Shown here piece after piece: positions 1 to 9,080 of a stretch of 64,000 nucleotides of DNA. The DNA is taken from assembly GCA_947474755.1 (NCBI GenBank), contig CANJJE010000002.1:124001-188000 (forward strand). Direction: 5' to 3'. The DNA comes from Burkholderiales bacterium. Lineage in GTDB: Bacteria > Pseudomonadota > Gammaproteobacteria > Burkholderiales > Burkholderiaceae_C. A program made the translations under genes and the position numbers. Within the stretch, counting starts at the first letter, position 1. Each line of letters opens with the position of its first letter. Under the pieces are notes generated by a model. That model did not search any database, was not told the DNA's origin, and saw nothing but the letters and a program-made list of their open reading frames with translations.

Positions 1-329
1 CGCGCGGCCTGCATGCCATCGGGCGCATAGACGCAGCAGGCGTTGTACACACGGTCTGCATCGCTGCTGCGGATCGGCAGCGTGCCGCCGATCACCCACA
101 AGCCGTGCCGACTGGCTGCAGCGGACAGGCTGTCCTGGATCGGGCCGGCACCCGCGTCCTCGGCGATCGCCAGCTTGTCACGATCGTTTCGACCCATCAG
201 ACAGAAGTACTCGGGCAGCGCGACCAGGGTGGCGCCCGCATCGGCCGCCTGTGCAATGAGCCGTTCAGCTGCCGCGAGGTTGCGCTCGACGTCGGGTGTG
301 GCGACCATCTGCAGTGCGGCGATCTTCAT
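1..329 (-). CDS. Carbon-nitrogen hydrolase (nitrilase superfamily), 3' end outside window
   Basis: The first 109 residues of a nitrilase-superfamily amidase are present; the gene runs off the left edge. The N-terminus MKIAALQMVATPDVERN and the segment VALPEYFCLMG, which holds the catalytic glutamate, are typical of the Nit1/omega-amidase branch that hydrolyses small amides such as deaminated glutathione. The catalytic lysine and cysteine lie beyond the window, so activity cannot be judged. The ATG overlaps the yhdP stop codon by four bases (ATGA), so the two are very likely co-translated. From memory, a yhdP-nitrilase pair is common in Burkholderiales. Substrate is not deducible. Confidence 0.88.
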   Translation of the reverse strand, partial: MKIAALQMVATPDVERNLAAAERLIAQAADAGATLVALPEYFCLMGRNDRDKLAIAEDAGAGPIQDSLSAAASRHGLWVIGGTLPIRSSDADRVYNACCVYAPDGMQAA

Positions 330-3300
330 GGCTTTCCTTCGGAGTCACTGGCCGACGCGGCCGCGGGGAGGGGCGGCGCAGGCGCCACGCTGGGCGCCGG
401 GATGTTGGGCACCGCGTCGGTGAGGCCACGCTCGACCTTGTCGATCTTCGGTTCGGCCCAGGAACCTGTGATGCGGAATTCCCGCGTGCTGGCGGCGATC
501 AGCGGTTTGCTGAACAGCGTCTGCGCCAGGAACGCACCGAGGCCGATCGCCGGGTTGATCGCCGCGTAAGCCAGAGAGGCCGTGCCGGCGTCGATTTCCG
601 GCACCACGATCACGCGCAGGTCCTGGGTTTCCTGTTCGATGTCGGTCTTGCCTTCCATCAGCACCGCCGCTTGCACCCCGCGCATGCGCAGGTTGTTGGT
701 CTGTGCAACGCCCCTGGCAATCTGCAGGTCGCCGCTGATGTCGTCGAAGGCAAAGCCCTGCTGAAACACGTCGCGGAAGTCGAGCACGAACCGCCGAGGC
801 AGGGCCTGCAGACTGAGCACGCCGAGCAGCCTTCCGACGCCGGGGTCGGCCTTGAGGAACTGCCCGGCGGCGATCGACAGGTTGATCTGGCCGGTGAGGC
901 TGGGGTAGTCCATCGCCAGCGGCGAGCCGTCCCAGGCGATCTGCCCCGACAACCCGCCCTTGCCTCCCTTGACCAGCTTGCCGAACCCCAGACGGTCGAT
1001 CAGCGCGCCGCTGTTGCTCAATTCAAGCTTGAAGTTCAGCATCACCCGACGAACCGTGAGCGGCGTGGCCAGGGCGCCAGCGGAAATGTCGGCATTTCTG
1101 GCAATGGCCGCCCAGTTGCCACTGGCCGTCAGGCGGGCCTCAGGCGTGGTCAGTGCAAGGCGCGTCAGTTGCCATTCGCGGGCACCGGCGCGATTCACTG
1201 CGTCCAATTCCAGCCGCCCCAGACGCTTGCCCCGCAGCACCAGGTCGTCGACGACGATATCGAGCGCGGGAACCGACTGGGTCGGCTGATCAAGAAGCGT
1301 CTCGACATCCGACGCATCTTCCTTGGGCAGCGACAGCCTCGACAGCCGGGCATAGAACCGCCCCGCAGAACCGGCGACGCCCTCATCGCCATGGCTGGCG
1401 GACGCGTTTGTCACCGCACGGGGCGGGCGGTACTCGATGGTCCCGCTGGCCTGCTCCGATTCGAGGTTGACCCGCCACAGCGGACCGTCCAGCGCCACCT
1501 TGGCGGCCACCTGATTCAGCCGATGGCTGCCGATCTGCACTTCATGTGCCCGCAGGCCGATGGTCGTGGGCAGGTAGCTGGAGGACACCCGTGACATCAC
1601 GCTGGCCTCGCTGGCCGCGATAGTGCTCGGTACCGCGCCCAGCCCGTCAAGCAGGCGCTGCCAGTCGCCAAGGTTCACGCTGGCCAGGTTCAGCGTGGCG
1701 GCCACGCCGACAGCAGGCATCTGCGCCGACTCCATCACGCCAATGCCGCCGCGCAAGACACGAGGGCTGGCTGCAGAGACGTCACGCACGTACTGCGCCT
1801 GCAGCAGGCTGCCGAGGTCGAGTCGGATGAAGTCGCGAGCCGGGGCAGTCGAGGCCGTTCCTGCGTCGGCGACGCCGGCGCTCTGAAAGCGCAGCGCAAG
1901 GGGCGCATCGGCAGCCTTGCGCATGGGCTGGGGCAAGTCACTGGCCAGGCCCACGAGGTTGCTGGTGACCAGCAACTCGGGCTTGCCTTTCACCAGGTTC
2001 AGCGCGACGCGGTAGGTCGTCTGGCCACTCAGAGAGGCGGCGAGGCGGGCCAGCGCGGGGCTGCCGACGTCGCTGCTGCGCCGCAGGCCATCGGCGGTCA
2101 ACGTCCCTTGCGCGGCAAAGCGCATCACTCCGTCGGGCTGCAGGCCACCATCGATGTTCACATCCCCACCCAGCAGCTTGCCAGTGCCCGCGACGATGGA
2201 AAAACCATGCTGCGAGAAGTCGACACGTCCACGCGCACCGCTCAGCTGCGGCGTGCCGGGGCGCAGCCGGATATCACTGGCCTTCAGCGCGACGCTGCCG
2301 CGCACGGCTGTGGCGGGTGGATCGGCCAGCGGTACCGTCAGCGACAGCTTCAGGTCGGCGCTGCCGGTGGCGGTACTTTGTGCCAGCGCGTTGTCGATCC
2401 AGCCACCCACCGGGGACGCGTTCACAAAGCGAAGCAGGTCAGCCAGGCCGCCACGTCCCGCACCGTCCAGCACGAGCACAGGCCGTTCGTCCAGCCGCTT
2501 GATGCCACCTTGCACACCGGTCAGTTTCACGCCCTGCGTGTTCGCCTGGGCGTTGCGGATTTCCATCGAGAGTCGATCGAAGACCAGCTCGCCGCTCAAG
2601 GCATCGAGCACCGGCCAGGTCGATGCGTAGGCCGGCTCGGTCGCCGTGGCCGGCAGGCTGGGCACGTAGGCAAAGGTGAGGTCCTCGACCTGCCCGGCAA
2701 CGCGGAACTCGCCGTCACCGGCAGTGCGCGAGTCGGCGAACGGAAACTCGTTCAGATCGCCCTTCACGCGGAAACTGACGCGCGACAAGCGCCCCGCCTG
2801 TACTGCATGTTCAACGTAGCGGCGCGCCTCGGCATCGATGCCCAGCGGCAGGTAGCGCGCGACGCGCGTCGCGTCGGCCTGGGTCAGCATGCCGTCCAGG
2901 TCCAGTCGGCCAGGAAACCGCGCAGCGACGCCGTTGGCGCTCGCAGCCGTCGCGGTGCCGGTCGACCAGGTGCCTTTGAAGTCACCCTCGAGGTCGGCAT
3001 TGGCAAAGCTGGCCTGCCGCACGCTCACCATCACCTGCGGCAATGTGCCGGGCGTGGTCGGGGTCTCGATGCGCCAGTTGAACGTAGCGTCAAGGCGATC
3101 CAGAGGCAGCAGCGGCTCGGCGAGCACCCCGGGGAGATCCAACTCACCCTGCTTCATCGCGAGCCGGGCCTCGCCCCCTCGCTCGTTGGCACTGAGCTCC
3201 AGATCGGCATTGCGCAGGCCCGGTCGACCGGCGTCGAGTGGGTCGGGCGCCGCTGCGGAGGCCAGAGCCAGGCCGCTCACCGAGGCGCGCAGGTCGAAGC

Positions 3301-4624
3301 GCGGCGGCAGGCTCCAGCTGACCGCCGAGACCGCGGCAGCCCCAGGCTGCGCCGCTGGTGCGGTGGCCCCACCGATGGCACCTTCCCAGCTCAGCCTGAC
3401 GCCTTCGACACGGCCACGCGGGTTCAGATCAGCCATCCACCGGTCGGAGACCTCACCGAGCTGCAGCCGTTGCATCGCCTGTGCAATCAAGGCGAGGTCC
3501 AGGTGTTCGGCGCTCAGCTGACCACCAGTCATCTCACCCGTCGGCGACCGCTGCCAGCGTACCGCCACCGTGCTGGCCGGCCAGCGCAGGCCATCGGGAG
3601 TGGCAAAACCGAACTCGCGAGCCTCCAATGTCACCCCTTGCGCCTGCCGGCGGCCCACCAGCCGACCGGACATGTCGGCAAATTCCAGCGCGTCGCGGTC
3701 GGGGTGCGGTTTCAAGCGCACCTGCCTCAGCGCCACATCCAGCGTGGCCGCACGGGCCAGGCCATCGGCCACGTCGATCCACGCCCGCAAGGCTCCGTGG
3801 GCCTGCGTCAGGCCCCCAGGCAGCGTGATGTGCGGCTGCAGCGCAGCGATATCCAGCTTCGGAACGCTGGCGTACAGGGTGCCGTGCCAGCGCCTCCAGT
3901 CGGATGGCTCGGCCAGCAGAGGCTGCGTGAAGCGGCCGATCAAGGTGACACGATCACCCCAGTGTTCCGGCGGTGTCACATCGATGAGCAGATCATGCCG
4001 GCGCAGGCTGTTCCGCGTCACCACCTGCACGTCGGTGAAGCGCTGTGGCTCGGCCGGATGCAACGCATCGCGCCAGCGCACCACGCCGTTGCGCAACACC
4101 ACCTCGTGCTGCCTGAAGAGCCAGTTGTACAAGGGCCGATGGTCGGTGCTTTCCGTGCCGACATCGAAGCCGGCCACGAAGACCCTGCCATCGGCATCTC
4201 GATGGACTTCGAGGTCGGCGCCGTCGATCAGCAGCTGCGAGAAGCGCGGCTGCAAGGCAAACAGCGACTTCGCCGACAACGCGCCGACCAGCCGAGGCAG
4301 CTGCAGCACCGTGCTGGCTTGGCTGTCGAGCAAGGCCACGTCGCGCATCTCGAATGTTGGCAGCCAGCCATTGGTGTCGACGCTGATCGCGCCGATGCGC
4401 ACAGGTTGTCCGACGAACTGGCTGGCGTACTGCTCGATCGGCACTCGCCACCGGTCGATGTGCGGCAAAATCACCGAGTGCAATGCGATCCATGCCGCGA
4501 TCAACAGGCCCCATGCCACGACCAGAAGCAGTCCCAGTGCTTTGATGGTGCGAATCTGCCACCGCACCGAGGCGAGGCGTTGTTGGGGCAGTGCGGAGAT
4601 CGTGTCGTCTTCTGGAACAGGCAT
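326..4624 (-). CDS. yhdP: YhdP family AsmA-like envelope protein
   Basis: Very large protein (about 1432 residues) with one N-terminal membrane anchor around residues 25-50 (IKALGLLLVVAWGLLIAAW) followed by a long, beta-rich periplasmic body and an AsmA-like C-terminus. This is the YhdP/TIGR02099 architecture (DUF3971 plus AsmA domain). In Enterobacteria YhdP belongs to the AsmA-like proteins that carry phospholipid from inner to outer membrane. I chose the ATG at 4624, which places the anchor near the N-terminus; an in-frame GTG at 4696 would add 24 proline- and serine-rich residues. It is divergent from glnE and overlaps the downstream nitrilase gene. Confidence 0.92.
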   Translation of the reverse strand: MPVPEDDTISALPQQRLASVRWQIRTIKALGLLLVVAWGLLIAAWIALHSVILPHIDRWRVPIEQYASQFVGQPVRIGAISVDTNGWLPTFEMRDVALLDSQASTVLQLPRLVGALSAKSLFALQPRFSQLLIDGADLEVHRDADGRVFVAGFDVGTESTDHRPLYNWLFRQHEVVLRNGVVRWRDALHPAEPQRFTDVQVVTRNSLRRHDLLIDVTPPEHWGDRVTLIGRFTQPLLAEPSDWRRWHGTLYASVPKLDIAALQPHITLPGGLTQAHGALRAWIDVADGLARAATLDVALRQVRLKPHPDRDALEFADMSGRLVGRRQAQGVTLEAREFGFATPDGLRWPASTVAVRWQRSPTGEMTGGQLSAEHLDLALIAQAMQRLQLGEVSDRWMADLNPRGRVEGVRLSWEGAIGGATAPAAQPGAAAVSAVSWSLPPRFDLRASVSGLALASAAAPDPLDAGRPGLRNADLELSANERGGEARLAMKQGELDLPGVLAEPLLPLDRLDATFNWRIETPTTPGTLPQVMVSVRQASFANADLEGDFKGTWSTGTATAASANGVAARFPGRLDLDGMLTQADATRVARYLPLGIDAEARRYVEHAVQAGRLSRVSFRVKGDLNEFPFADSRTAGDGEFRVAGQVEDLTFAYVPSLPATATEPAYASTWPVLDALSGELVFDRLSMEIRNAQANTQGVKLTGVQGGIKRLDERPVLVLDGAGRGGLADLLRFVNASPVGGWIDNALAQSTATGSADLKLSLTVPLADPPATAVRGSVALKASDIRLRPGTPQLSGARGRVDFSQHGFSIVAGTGKLLGGDVNIDGGLQPDGVMRFAAQGTLTADGLRRSSDVGSPALARLAASLSGQTTYRVALNLVKGKPELLVTSNLVGLASDLPQPMRKAADAPLALRFQSAGVADAGTASTAPARDFIRLDLGSLLQAQYVRDVSAASPRVLRGGIGVMESAQMPAVGVAATLNLASVNLGDWQRLLDGLGAVPSTIAASEASVMSRVSSSYLPTTIGLRAHEVQIGSHRLNQVAAKVALDGPLWRVNLESEQASGTIEYRPPRAVTNASASHGDEGVAGSAGRFYARLSRLSLPKEDASDVETLLDQPTQSVPALDIVVDDLVLRGKRLGRLELDAVNRAGAREWQLTRLALTTPEARLTASGNWAAIARNADISAGALATPLTVRRVMLNFKLELSNSGALIDRLGFGKLVKGGKGGLSGQIAWDGSPLAMDYPSLTGQINLSIAAGQFLKADPGVGRLLGVLSLQALPRRFVLDFRDVFQQGFAFDDISGDLQIARGVAQTNNLRMRGVQAAVLMEGKTDIEQETQDLRVIVVPEIDAGTASLAYAAINPAIGLGAFLAQTLFSKPLIAASTREFRITGSWAEPKIDKVERGLTDAVPNIPAPSVAPAPPLPAAASASDSEGKP

Positions 4625-4789
4625 CGGTGGTGCGGGGCGCCGGGGTGGGTGGTGCTTCGGCGAGGAAAGGCTGAAGGCCAGAAGCTGCTTCAGCACCTGA
4701 ATGGCATGCCGAACTCTCGGTCATCGCGCAGACACTGCGCGGCTCGCATCCGCCCCAACACAATCTAGCACAGACCCTCAGGCCATCCC

Positions 4790-7570
4790 ATGGGTTCCCT
4801 CAGCTCCGACACGGTCACGAATTCGAGCTCTGCGGTGTCTCCGATCAGCACTCAAACGGCAGTCTGCGCCGACCACAGCCGTTTCGTGCAGCGCATCCGC
4901 CGCCGCTATGCCAGCGAGCTCGGCCTGCTGCCGCCGGGACTGCCCCGGTCGATGGTGATCGCCGAGTTGATCCAGTGCTTCATCGACGGCGGTCGCACGC
5001 TCGCCAGCGCATTGCGGGTCACCCGCCAGCTCGTACTCGAACGGCTGGCGGTGCTCGACATCGAACAGGGCGCGGCGATGCAGGACATCACAGCTGCGAT
5101 GACTGACCTCGCCGAGACCACGCTTGACGTGGCTTTGGCGCATGCGATGGCCGAACAAGACGCACGCAGCGGCCCGCCGCTCAATGCCCAGGGCCGGCGC
5201 ATCGAGTTCTGGATCGTCGGCATGGGCAAGCTCGGTGCACGCGAGCTGAACGTGTCGTCGGACATCGACCTGATCTACGTCTACGAGGACGGTGGCGAGA
5301 CCGCTGGCCCACTCCAGGTCAGCGCCCACGAATACTTCTCACAGGTGGTGCGCATCCTGTACGCACTGATCGGCGAAACCACGGAAGACGGCTTTGTGTT
5401 CCGTGTCGATCTGGCGCTGCGGCCGAACGGGAACTCGGGCCCACCCGTTGTGAGCCTTCCCATGCTGGAGGAGTACCTTCAGGCGCACGGTCGCGAGTGG
5501 GAGCGCTTTGCCTGGCTGAAGAGCCGTGTCGTCGCGCCGCGCGCATCCATCGCCACGCCGCAGATCCAGGCACTGCGCAGCACGGTCAATGCGTTCGTCT
5601 ACCGCCGCTACCTCGACTACGGGGTGTTCGAGGGTCTGCGGCAATTGCACCGCAAGGTGCGCGATGAGGCACAGCGACGTGCTGCAGGTCGACCAGAACG
5701 CGCCAACGATGTGAAGCTGTCGCGCGGCGGCATCCGCGAGATCGAGTTCATCGTGCAATTGCTGCTGGTGGTGCGTGGCGGTCAGTTCCCGGAGATCCGC
5801 ACGCGCTCGACGCTGAAGGCGCTCGACAAGCTCGCCGCGGGCGGCCTGATGAAGCCAGCCAGCGCGGCGCGACTGGCCGAGGCCTACGTCTTTCTGCGGC
5901 GGCTCGAACACCGCATCCAGTTCCTCGATGACCAGCAGACGCACCTGCTGCCCAGCGCCGATGCCGATCTGCGATGGATCGCGGGCGGCCTCGGTCTGAG
6001 CTGCACGGCCGACGCCTGCCAACTGCTCGACCGGCTGTGCGAGATCCGAGAGTTCGTGGCCACCGAGTTCGATGAGCTGCTACATGAAGGTCAACCCGCC
6101 CCCTCGAATGCCAATGGCATCAGCTGTCGCGGCTGCGCGCCCAGCGTGCAGGCGGTGGACAGCGATGACTTCCTCGCCAAGCTGCCCGAGGCACTGGCGA
6201 CGCGGGTCCTGCCCTGGTGCCAGCACCCGAAGATCAAGGTGCTGCGCGACGAGAGCAAGGCTCGGCTGGCCAAGCTGGTGCTGCGCGCCGCCGACGCAGT
6301 AAAGGACGGCCGCTGCACGATCGACGCCGCCGCCCGCTTCATCGACTGGCTGGAACCGCTGCTGCGCCGCGAAAGCTACATCGCCTTGCTGGCGGAGCGG
6401 CCCGAGGTGCAGAACCGGCTGTTGCGCCTGCTGGGGCTGGCGCGGTGGCCGATCCGCTACCTGATGCTGCATCCTGGCGTCGTCGATGAACTGGCCGATG
6501 AGCGGCTGCTGCACAGCCGCTTCGACGCCAGCGAATTCACCGCCGACCTGGAGGCGCGCTACGCGGCCTGGGGCCGCTCGGGTCATGTCGACGAAGAAGC
6601 GCTGCTCGACACGCTGCGTCGTGCACACCATGCGGAGGTCTTTCGCACGCTGGTGCGTGATGTCGAGGGCCACATCACCGTCGAGCATGTGGCCGACGAT
6701 CTATCGGCGCTCGCCGATGCCACGCTCGCCTGCGCGATGCGTTGGGCGTGGAAGCACCTGAAGCAGCGGCACCGCGAACTGCCGCAGATCGCCGTCATCG
6801 CCTACGGCAAGCTCGGCAGCAAGGAATTGGGCTACGGCGGCGACCTCGATGTCGTGTTCCTCTACGACGACGCCGGGGAGCCCGATCCCGACAAGGCGAG
6901 CGAGGTCTATGCTGCCTTCGTGCGCAAGCTGATCGGCTGGCTGACGTTGCGCACCGCCGCAGGGGAGCTCTTCGACATCGACACTGCGCTGCGACCGAAT
7001 GGCGGCTCAGGCATGCTGGTGACCTCCATCGCAAGCTTCGAGAAGTACCAGACCGGCCGTGGCAGCAATACTGCCTGGACCTGGGAACACCAGGCACTGA
7101 CACGGGCGCGCTTCTGCGCCGGTGCTCCAGCCCTGGCGGCACCTTTCGACGCGGTGCGCCGCGAGGTCCTGGCAGCACCGCGTGACCCGTTGGCCTTGCG
7201 CAGCGAGGTGCGAACGATGCGCAACAAGGTGGCAGCAGCGCACCCCGTCCGGGCCGAGATGTTCGATATCAAGCACAGCGCCGGCGGCATGATGGACGTT
7301 GAATTCGCGGTGCAGGCGCTGGTGCTGGAGCATAGCAAGACGCACCCCGAACTGATCCCGAACGTCGGCAACATCGCCTTGCTGCAGCGAGCCGAGGCGG
7401 CTGGCCTGTTGCCACCTTCGATCGGTACCGCTGCGGCGGACGCCTACCGTGATCTGCGCCGCGCACAACACGCCGCGCGACTCGATGAGCACCCGACCCA
7501 GGTTCCGCAGGACACGATGGCCGCGCAGCGCAGTGCAGTGCTGGCGCTGTGGCAGGCGGTGTTCGGCTGA
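4790..7570 (+). CDS. glnE: Bifunctional glutamine synthetase adenylyltransferase / adenylyl-removing enzyme
   Basis: GlnE adds AMP to, and removes it from, glutamine synthetase in response to PII and glutamine, so it sets nitrogen assimilation. The 926-residue length is normal. Both nucleotidyltransferase domains are visible. The N-terminal (removing) domain has GMGKLGARELNVSSDIDLIY with acidic residues D158 and D160. The C-terminal (adenylylating) domain has YGKLGSKELGYGGDLDVVFL with D685 and D687. Each is followed by a regulatory helical segment. The gene stands alone, divergent from yhdP and convergent with the heptose adenylyltransferase gene. Confidence 0.97.
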   Translation: MGSLSSDTVTNSSSAVSPISTQTAVCADHSRFVQRIRRRYASELGLLPPGLPRSMVIAELIQCFIDGGRTLASALRVTRQLVLERLAVLDIEQGAAMQDITAAMTDLAETTLDVALAHAMAEQDARSGPPLNAQGRRIEFWIVGMGKLGARELNVSSDIDLIYVYEDGGETAGPLQVSAHEYFSQVVRILYALIGETTEDGFVFRVDLALRPNGNSGPPVVSLPMLEEYLQAHGREWERFAWLKSRVVAPRASIATPQIQALRSTVNAFVYRRYLDYGVFEGLRQLHRKVRDEAQRRAAGRPERANDVKLSRGGIREIEFIVQLLLVVRGGQFPEIRTRSTLKALDKLAAGGLMKPASAARLAEAYVFLRRLEHRIQFLDDQQTHLLPSADADLRWIAGGLGLSCTADACQLLDRLCEIREFVATEFDELLHEGQPAPSNANGISCRGCAPSVQAVDSDDFLAKLPEALATRVLPWCQHPKIKVLRDESKARLAKLVLRAADAVKDGRCTIDAAARFIDWLEPLLRRESYIALLAERPEVQNRLLRLLGLARWPIRYLMLHPGVVDELADERLLHSRFDASEFTADLEARYAAWGRSGHVDEEALLDTLRRAHHAEVFRTLVRDVEGHITVEHVADDLSALADATLACAMRWAWKHLKQRHRELPQIAVIAYGKLGSKELGYGGDLDVVFLYDDAGEPDPDKASEVYAAFVRKLIGWLTLRTAAGELFDIDTALRPNGGSGMLVTSIASFEKYQTGRGSNTAWTWEHQALTRARFCAGAPALAAPFDAVRREVLAAPRDPLALRSEVRTMRNKVAAAHPVRAEMFDIKHSAGGMMDVEFAVQALVLEHSKTHPELIPNVGNIALLQRAEAAGLLPPSIGTAAADAYRDLRRAQHAARLDEHPTQVPQDTMAAQRSAVLALWQAVFG

Positions 7571-7592
7571 CGAGACAGCCCCTCAGGGCCGG

Positions 7593-8066
7593 TCAACCGC
7601 GGATGCGTTGAACCAGATTCGTGGTGGACTGCCCTTCGACAAGCGGCAACGCCCGCGCCTGGCCTCCCCACAGGCGCACCAGCGCGGTTTCGGCCAGGGT
7701 CTCGATGTCGTAGTCGCCGCCTTTGACGTACCACTGCGGACGCACGCGCTTGAGCAGCTCGAGTGGCGTCGCTTCGTCAAAGGTGATCACCAGGCTGACG
7801 CTTTCCAGCGCGGCCAGGACGCAGGCGCGATCGTGTTGCGTGTTCAGCGGCCGCTCGGGGCCCTTGCCCAGGCCGCGCGCCGATGCATCGCTGTTGAGCC
7901 CGACGACCAGACTGGCGCCCAGCGCACGGGCCTGTGCCAGGCAGGTCACATGCCCGCAGTGCAGCAGATCGAACACACCATTCGTGAACACCAGCGGCCG
8001 CGGGAGCGCGGCGACGCGGCGCTCGATCTCGTCGGGCGGACACAGCTTGTCGGTGAAGTCGCTCAT
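7593..8066 (-). CDS. rfaE2: D-glycero-beta-D-manno-heptose 1-phosphate adenylyltransferase
   Basis: Makes ADP-heptose precursor for the LPS inner core from heptose 1-phosphate and ATP. The protein (157 residues) is only the adenylyltransferase half of HldE. FTNGVFDLLHCGHVT carries the HxGH nucleotidylyltransferase motif, followed by a Rossmann core and WYVKGGDYD. The kinase half (HldA-type) must be encoded elsewhere. The chosen ATG at 8066 begins MSDFTDK; a longer frame would add 21 residues without family resemblance. It lies 49 bases after the diiron-protein gene and may be cotranscribed with the photolyase unit. Confidence 0.95.
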   Translation of the reverse strand: MSDFTDKLCPPDEIERRVAALPRPLVFTNGVFDLLHCGHVTCLAQARALGASLVVGLNSDASARGLGKGPERPLNTQHDRACVLAALESVSLVITFDEATPLELLKRVRPQWYVKGGDYDIETLAETALVRLWGGQARALPLVEGQSTTNLVQRIRG

Positions 8067-8115
8067 CGGATGGGTTCCATGCGCCCCGTCTGCTGGAGCG
8101 CGAGCGTGTCGGTCT

Positions 8116-8994
8116 TCAGGCCGGGGCAATGCCCGCCTGCAGCTGAGCCGCAGCGGCGAGCCGCACGGTGACTTCCTTGCGGAAGCGGTTCAACTCCTGG
8201 ACCGTCGCGAAGCTGCGCTCCATCAGCAAGCTCATGTTGTGGAGGATACGGTCGACGACCTTGCCTTCCCATTCGGCGTCGAACTGGATCTGCCGATCGA
8301 GCCAGGCTTCCAGCCAGACCGGATCGGGCAGCCGGCTTTGCACCGTGTCACGGGGAAACAGGCTTTCGTTGACATGCAGGTTCGTCGGGTGCAAGGCCTG
8401 GGCGGTGCGGCGGGCGCTCGCCATCAGCACGCCAACCTTGGCGAAAGCCGCACGAGCCTCGTCGCCGGCCTTGTTCAGCGCGCGCTTCATGTAGCGCAGG
8501 TAGGCCCCGCCATGGCGGGCTTCGTCGCGGGCCAGGGTCTCGTAGATGGCCTTGATGACCGGCTCGTCATGCCACTCGGCCGCACGGCGGTACCAGTGAT
8601 TGAGGCGGATCTCGCCGCAAAAATGCATCATCAGCGTCTCCAGCGCGGGGGCCGGATCGAACTCGAATCGCACTTCGTGCAACTCGGCTTCACTGGGTAC
8701 CAGATCGGGCCGGAAGCGCCGCAGGTACTCCATCAGAACGAGGGAATGTTTCTGTTCCTCGAAGAACCAGACGCTCATGAAGGCCGAGAAGTCGCTGTCG
8801 TCCCGGTTGTCGCGGAGGAACATCTCGGTGGCCGGCAGCGCAGCCCACTCGGTGATCGCGTTCATCTTGATCGTCTCAGCCTGCTCGTCGCTGAGCAGGC
8901 TGGCGTCGAAGCGATCCCAGGGGATGTCGGTATCCATGCTCCAGCGAACGGCTTCGAGCTGCTTGAAAAGTTCGGGGTAAAGCATGCTGGACAT
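8116..8994 (-). CDS. Ferritin-like soluble diiron protein, acyl-ACP desaturase-like
   Basis: 292-residue helical protein with the full diiron ligand pattern of soluble acyl-ACP desaturases: E49, E80-x2-H83 (in EEQKH), E128 and E158-x2-H161 (in DEARH). Spacings (31, 48 and 30 residues) follow those of plant stearoyl-ACP desaturase. This supports an O2-activating oxidase or desaturase acting on an acyl chain, but the substrate is not known. I chose the ATG at 8994 (MSSMLYPELF). It follows the photolyase gene after 86 bases, inside a light/oxidative-stress neighbourhood and near a lipid-modification operon, so fatty-acid oxidation is a reasonable inference. Generic ferritin-like storage is less likely given the ligand spacing. 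Confidence 0.82.
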   Translation of the reverse strand: MSSMLYPELFKQLEAVRWSMDTDIPWDRFDASLLSDEQAETIKMNAITEWAALPATEMFLRDNRDDSDFSAFMSVWFFEEQKHSLVLMEYLRRFRPDLVPSEAELHEVRFEFDPAPALETLMMHFCGEIRLNHWYRRAAEWHDEPVIKAIYETLARDEARHGGAYLRYMKRALNKAGDEARAAFAKVGVLMASARRTAQALHPTNLHVNESLFPRDTVQSRLPDPVWLEAWLDRQIQFDAEWEGKVVDRILHNMSLLMERSFATVQELNRFRKEVTVRLAAAAQLQAGIAPA

Positions 8995-9080
8995 GATGGA
9001 AGGGGCGTTTTGAGACTGATGCAAGTTTAGTCGCGTTGCCCCGGCGCGGTGTGTAGGAGGGACGCTACGGTCAGCCTGGG

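Noticed and set aside
2108-4768. Very long open frame on the plus strand opposite yhdP
   Set aside because: High GC content keeps the antisense frame open; its Arg/Gln/His/Gly-rich translation has no family resemblance, while the minus strand encodes YhdP throughout.
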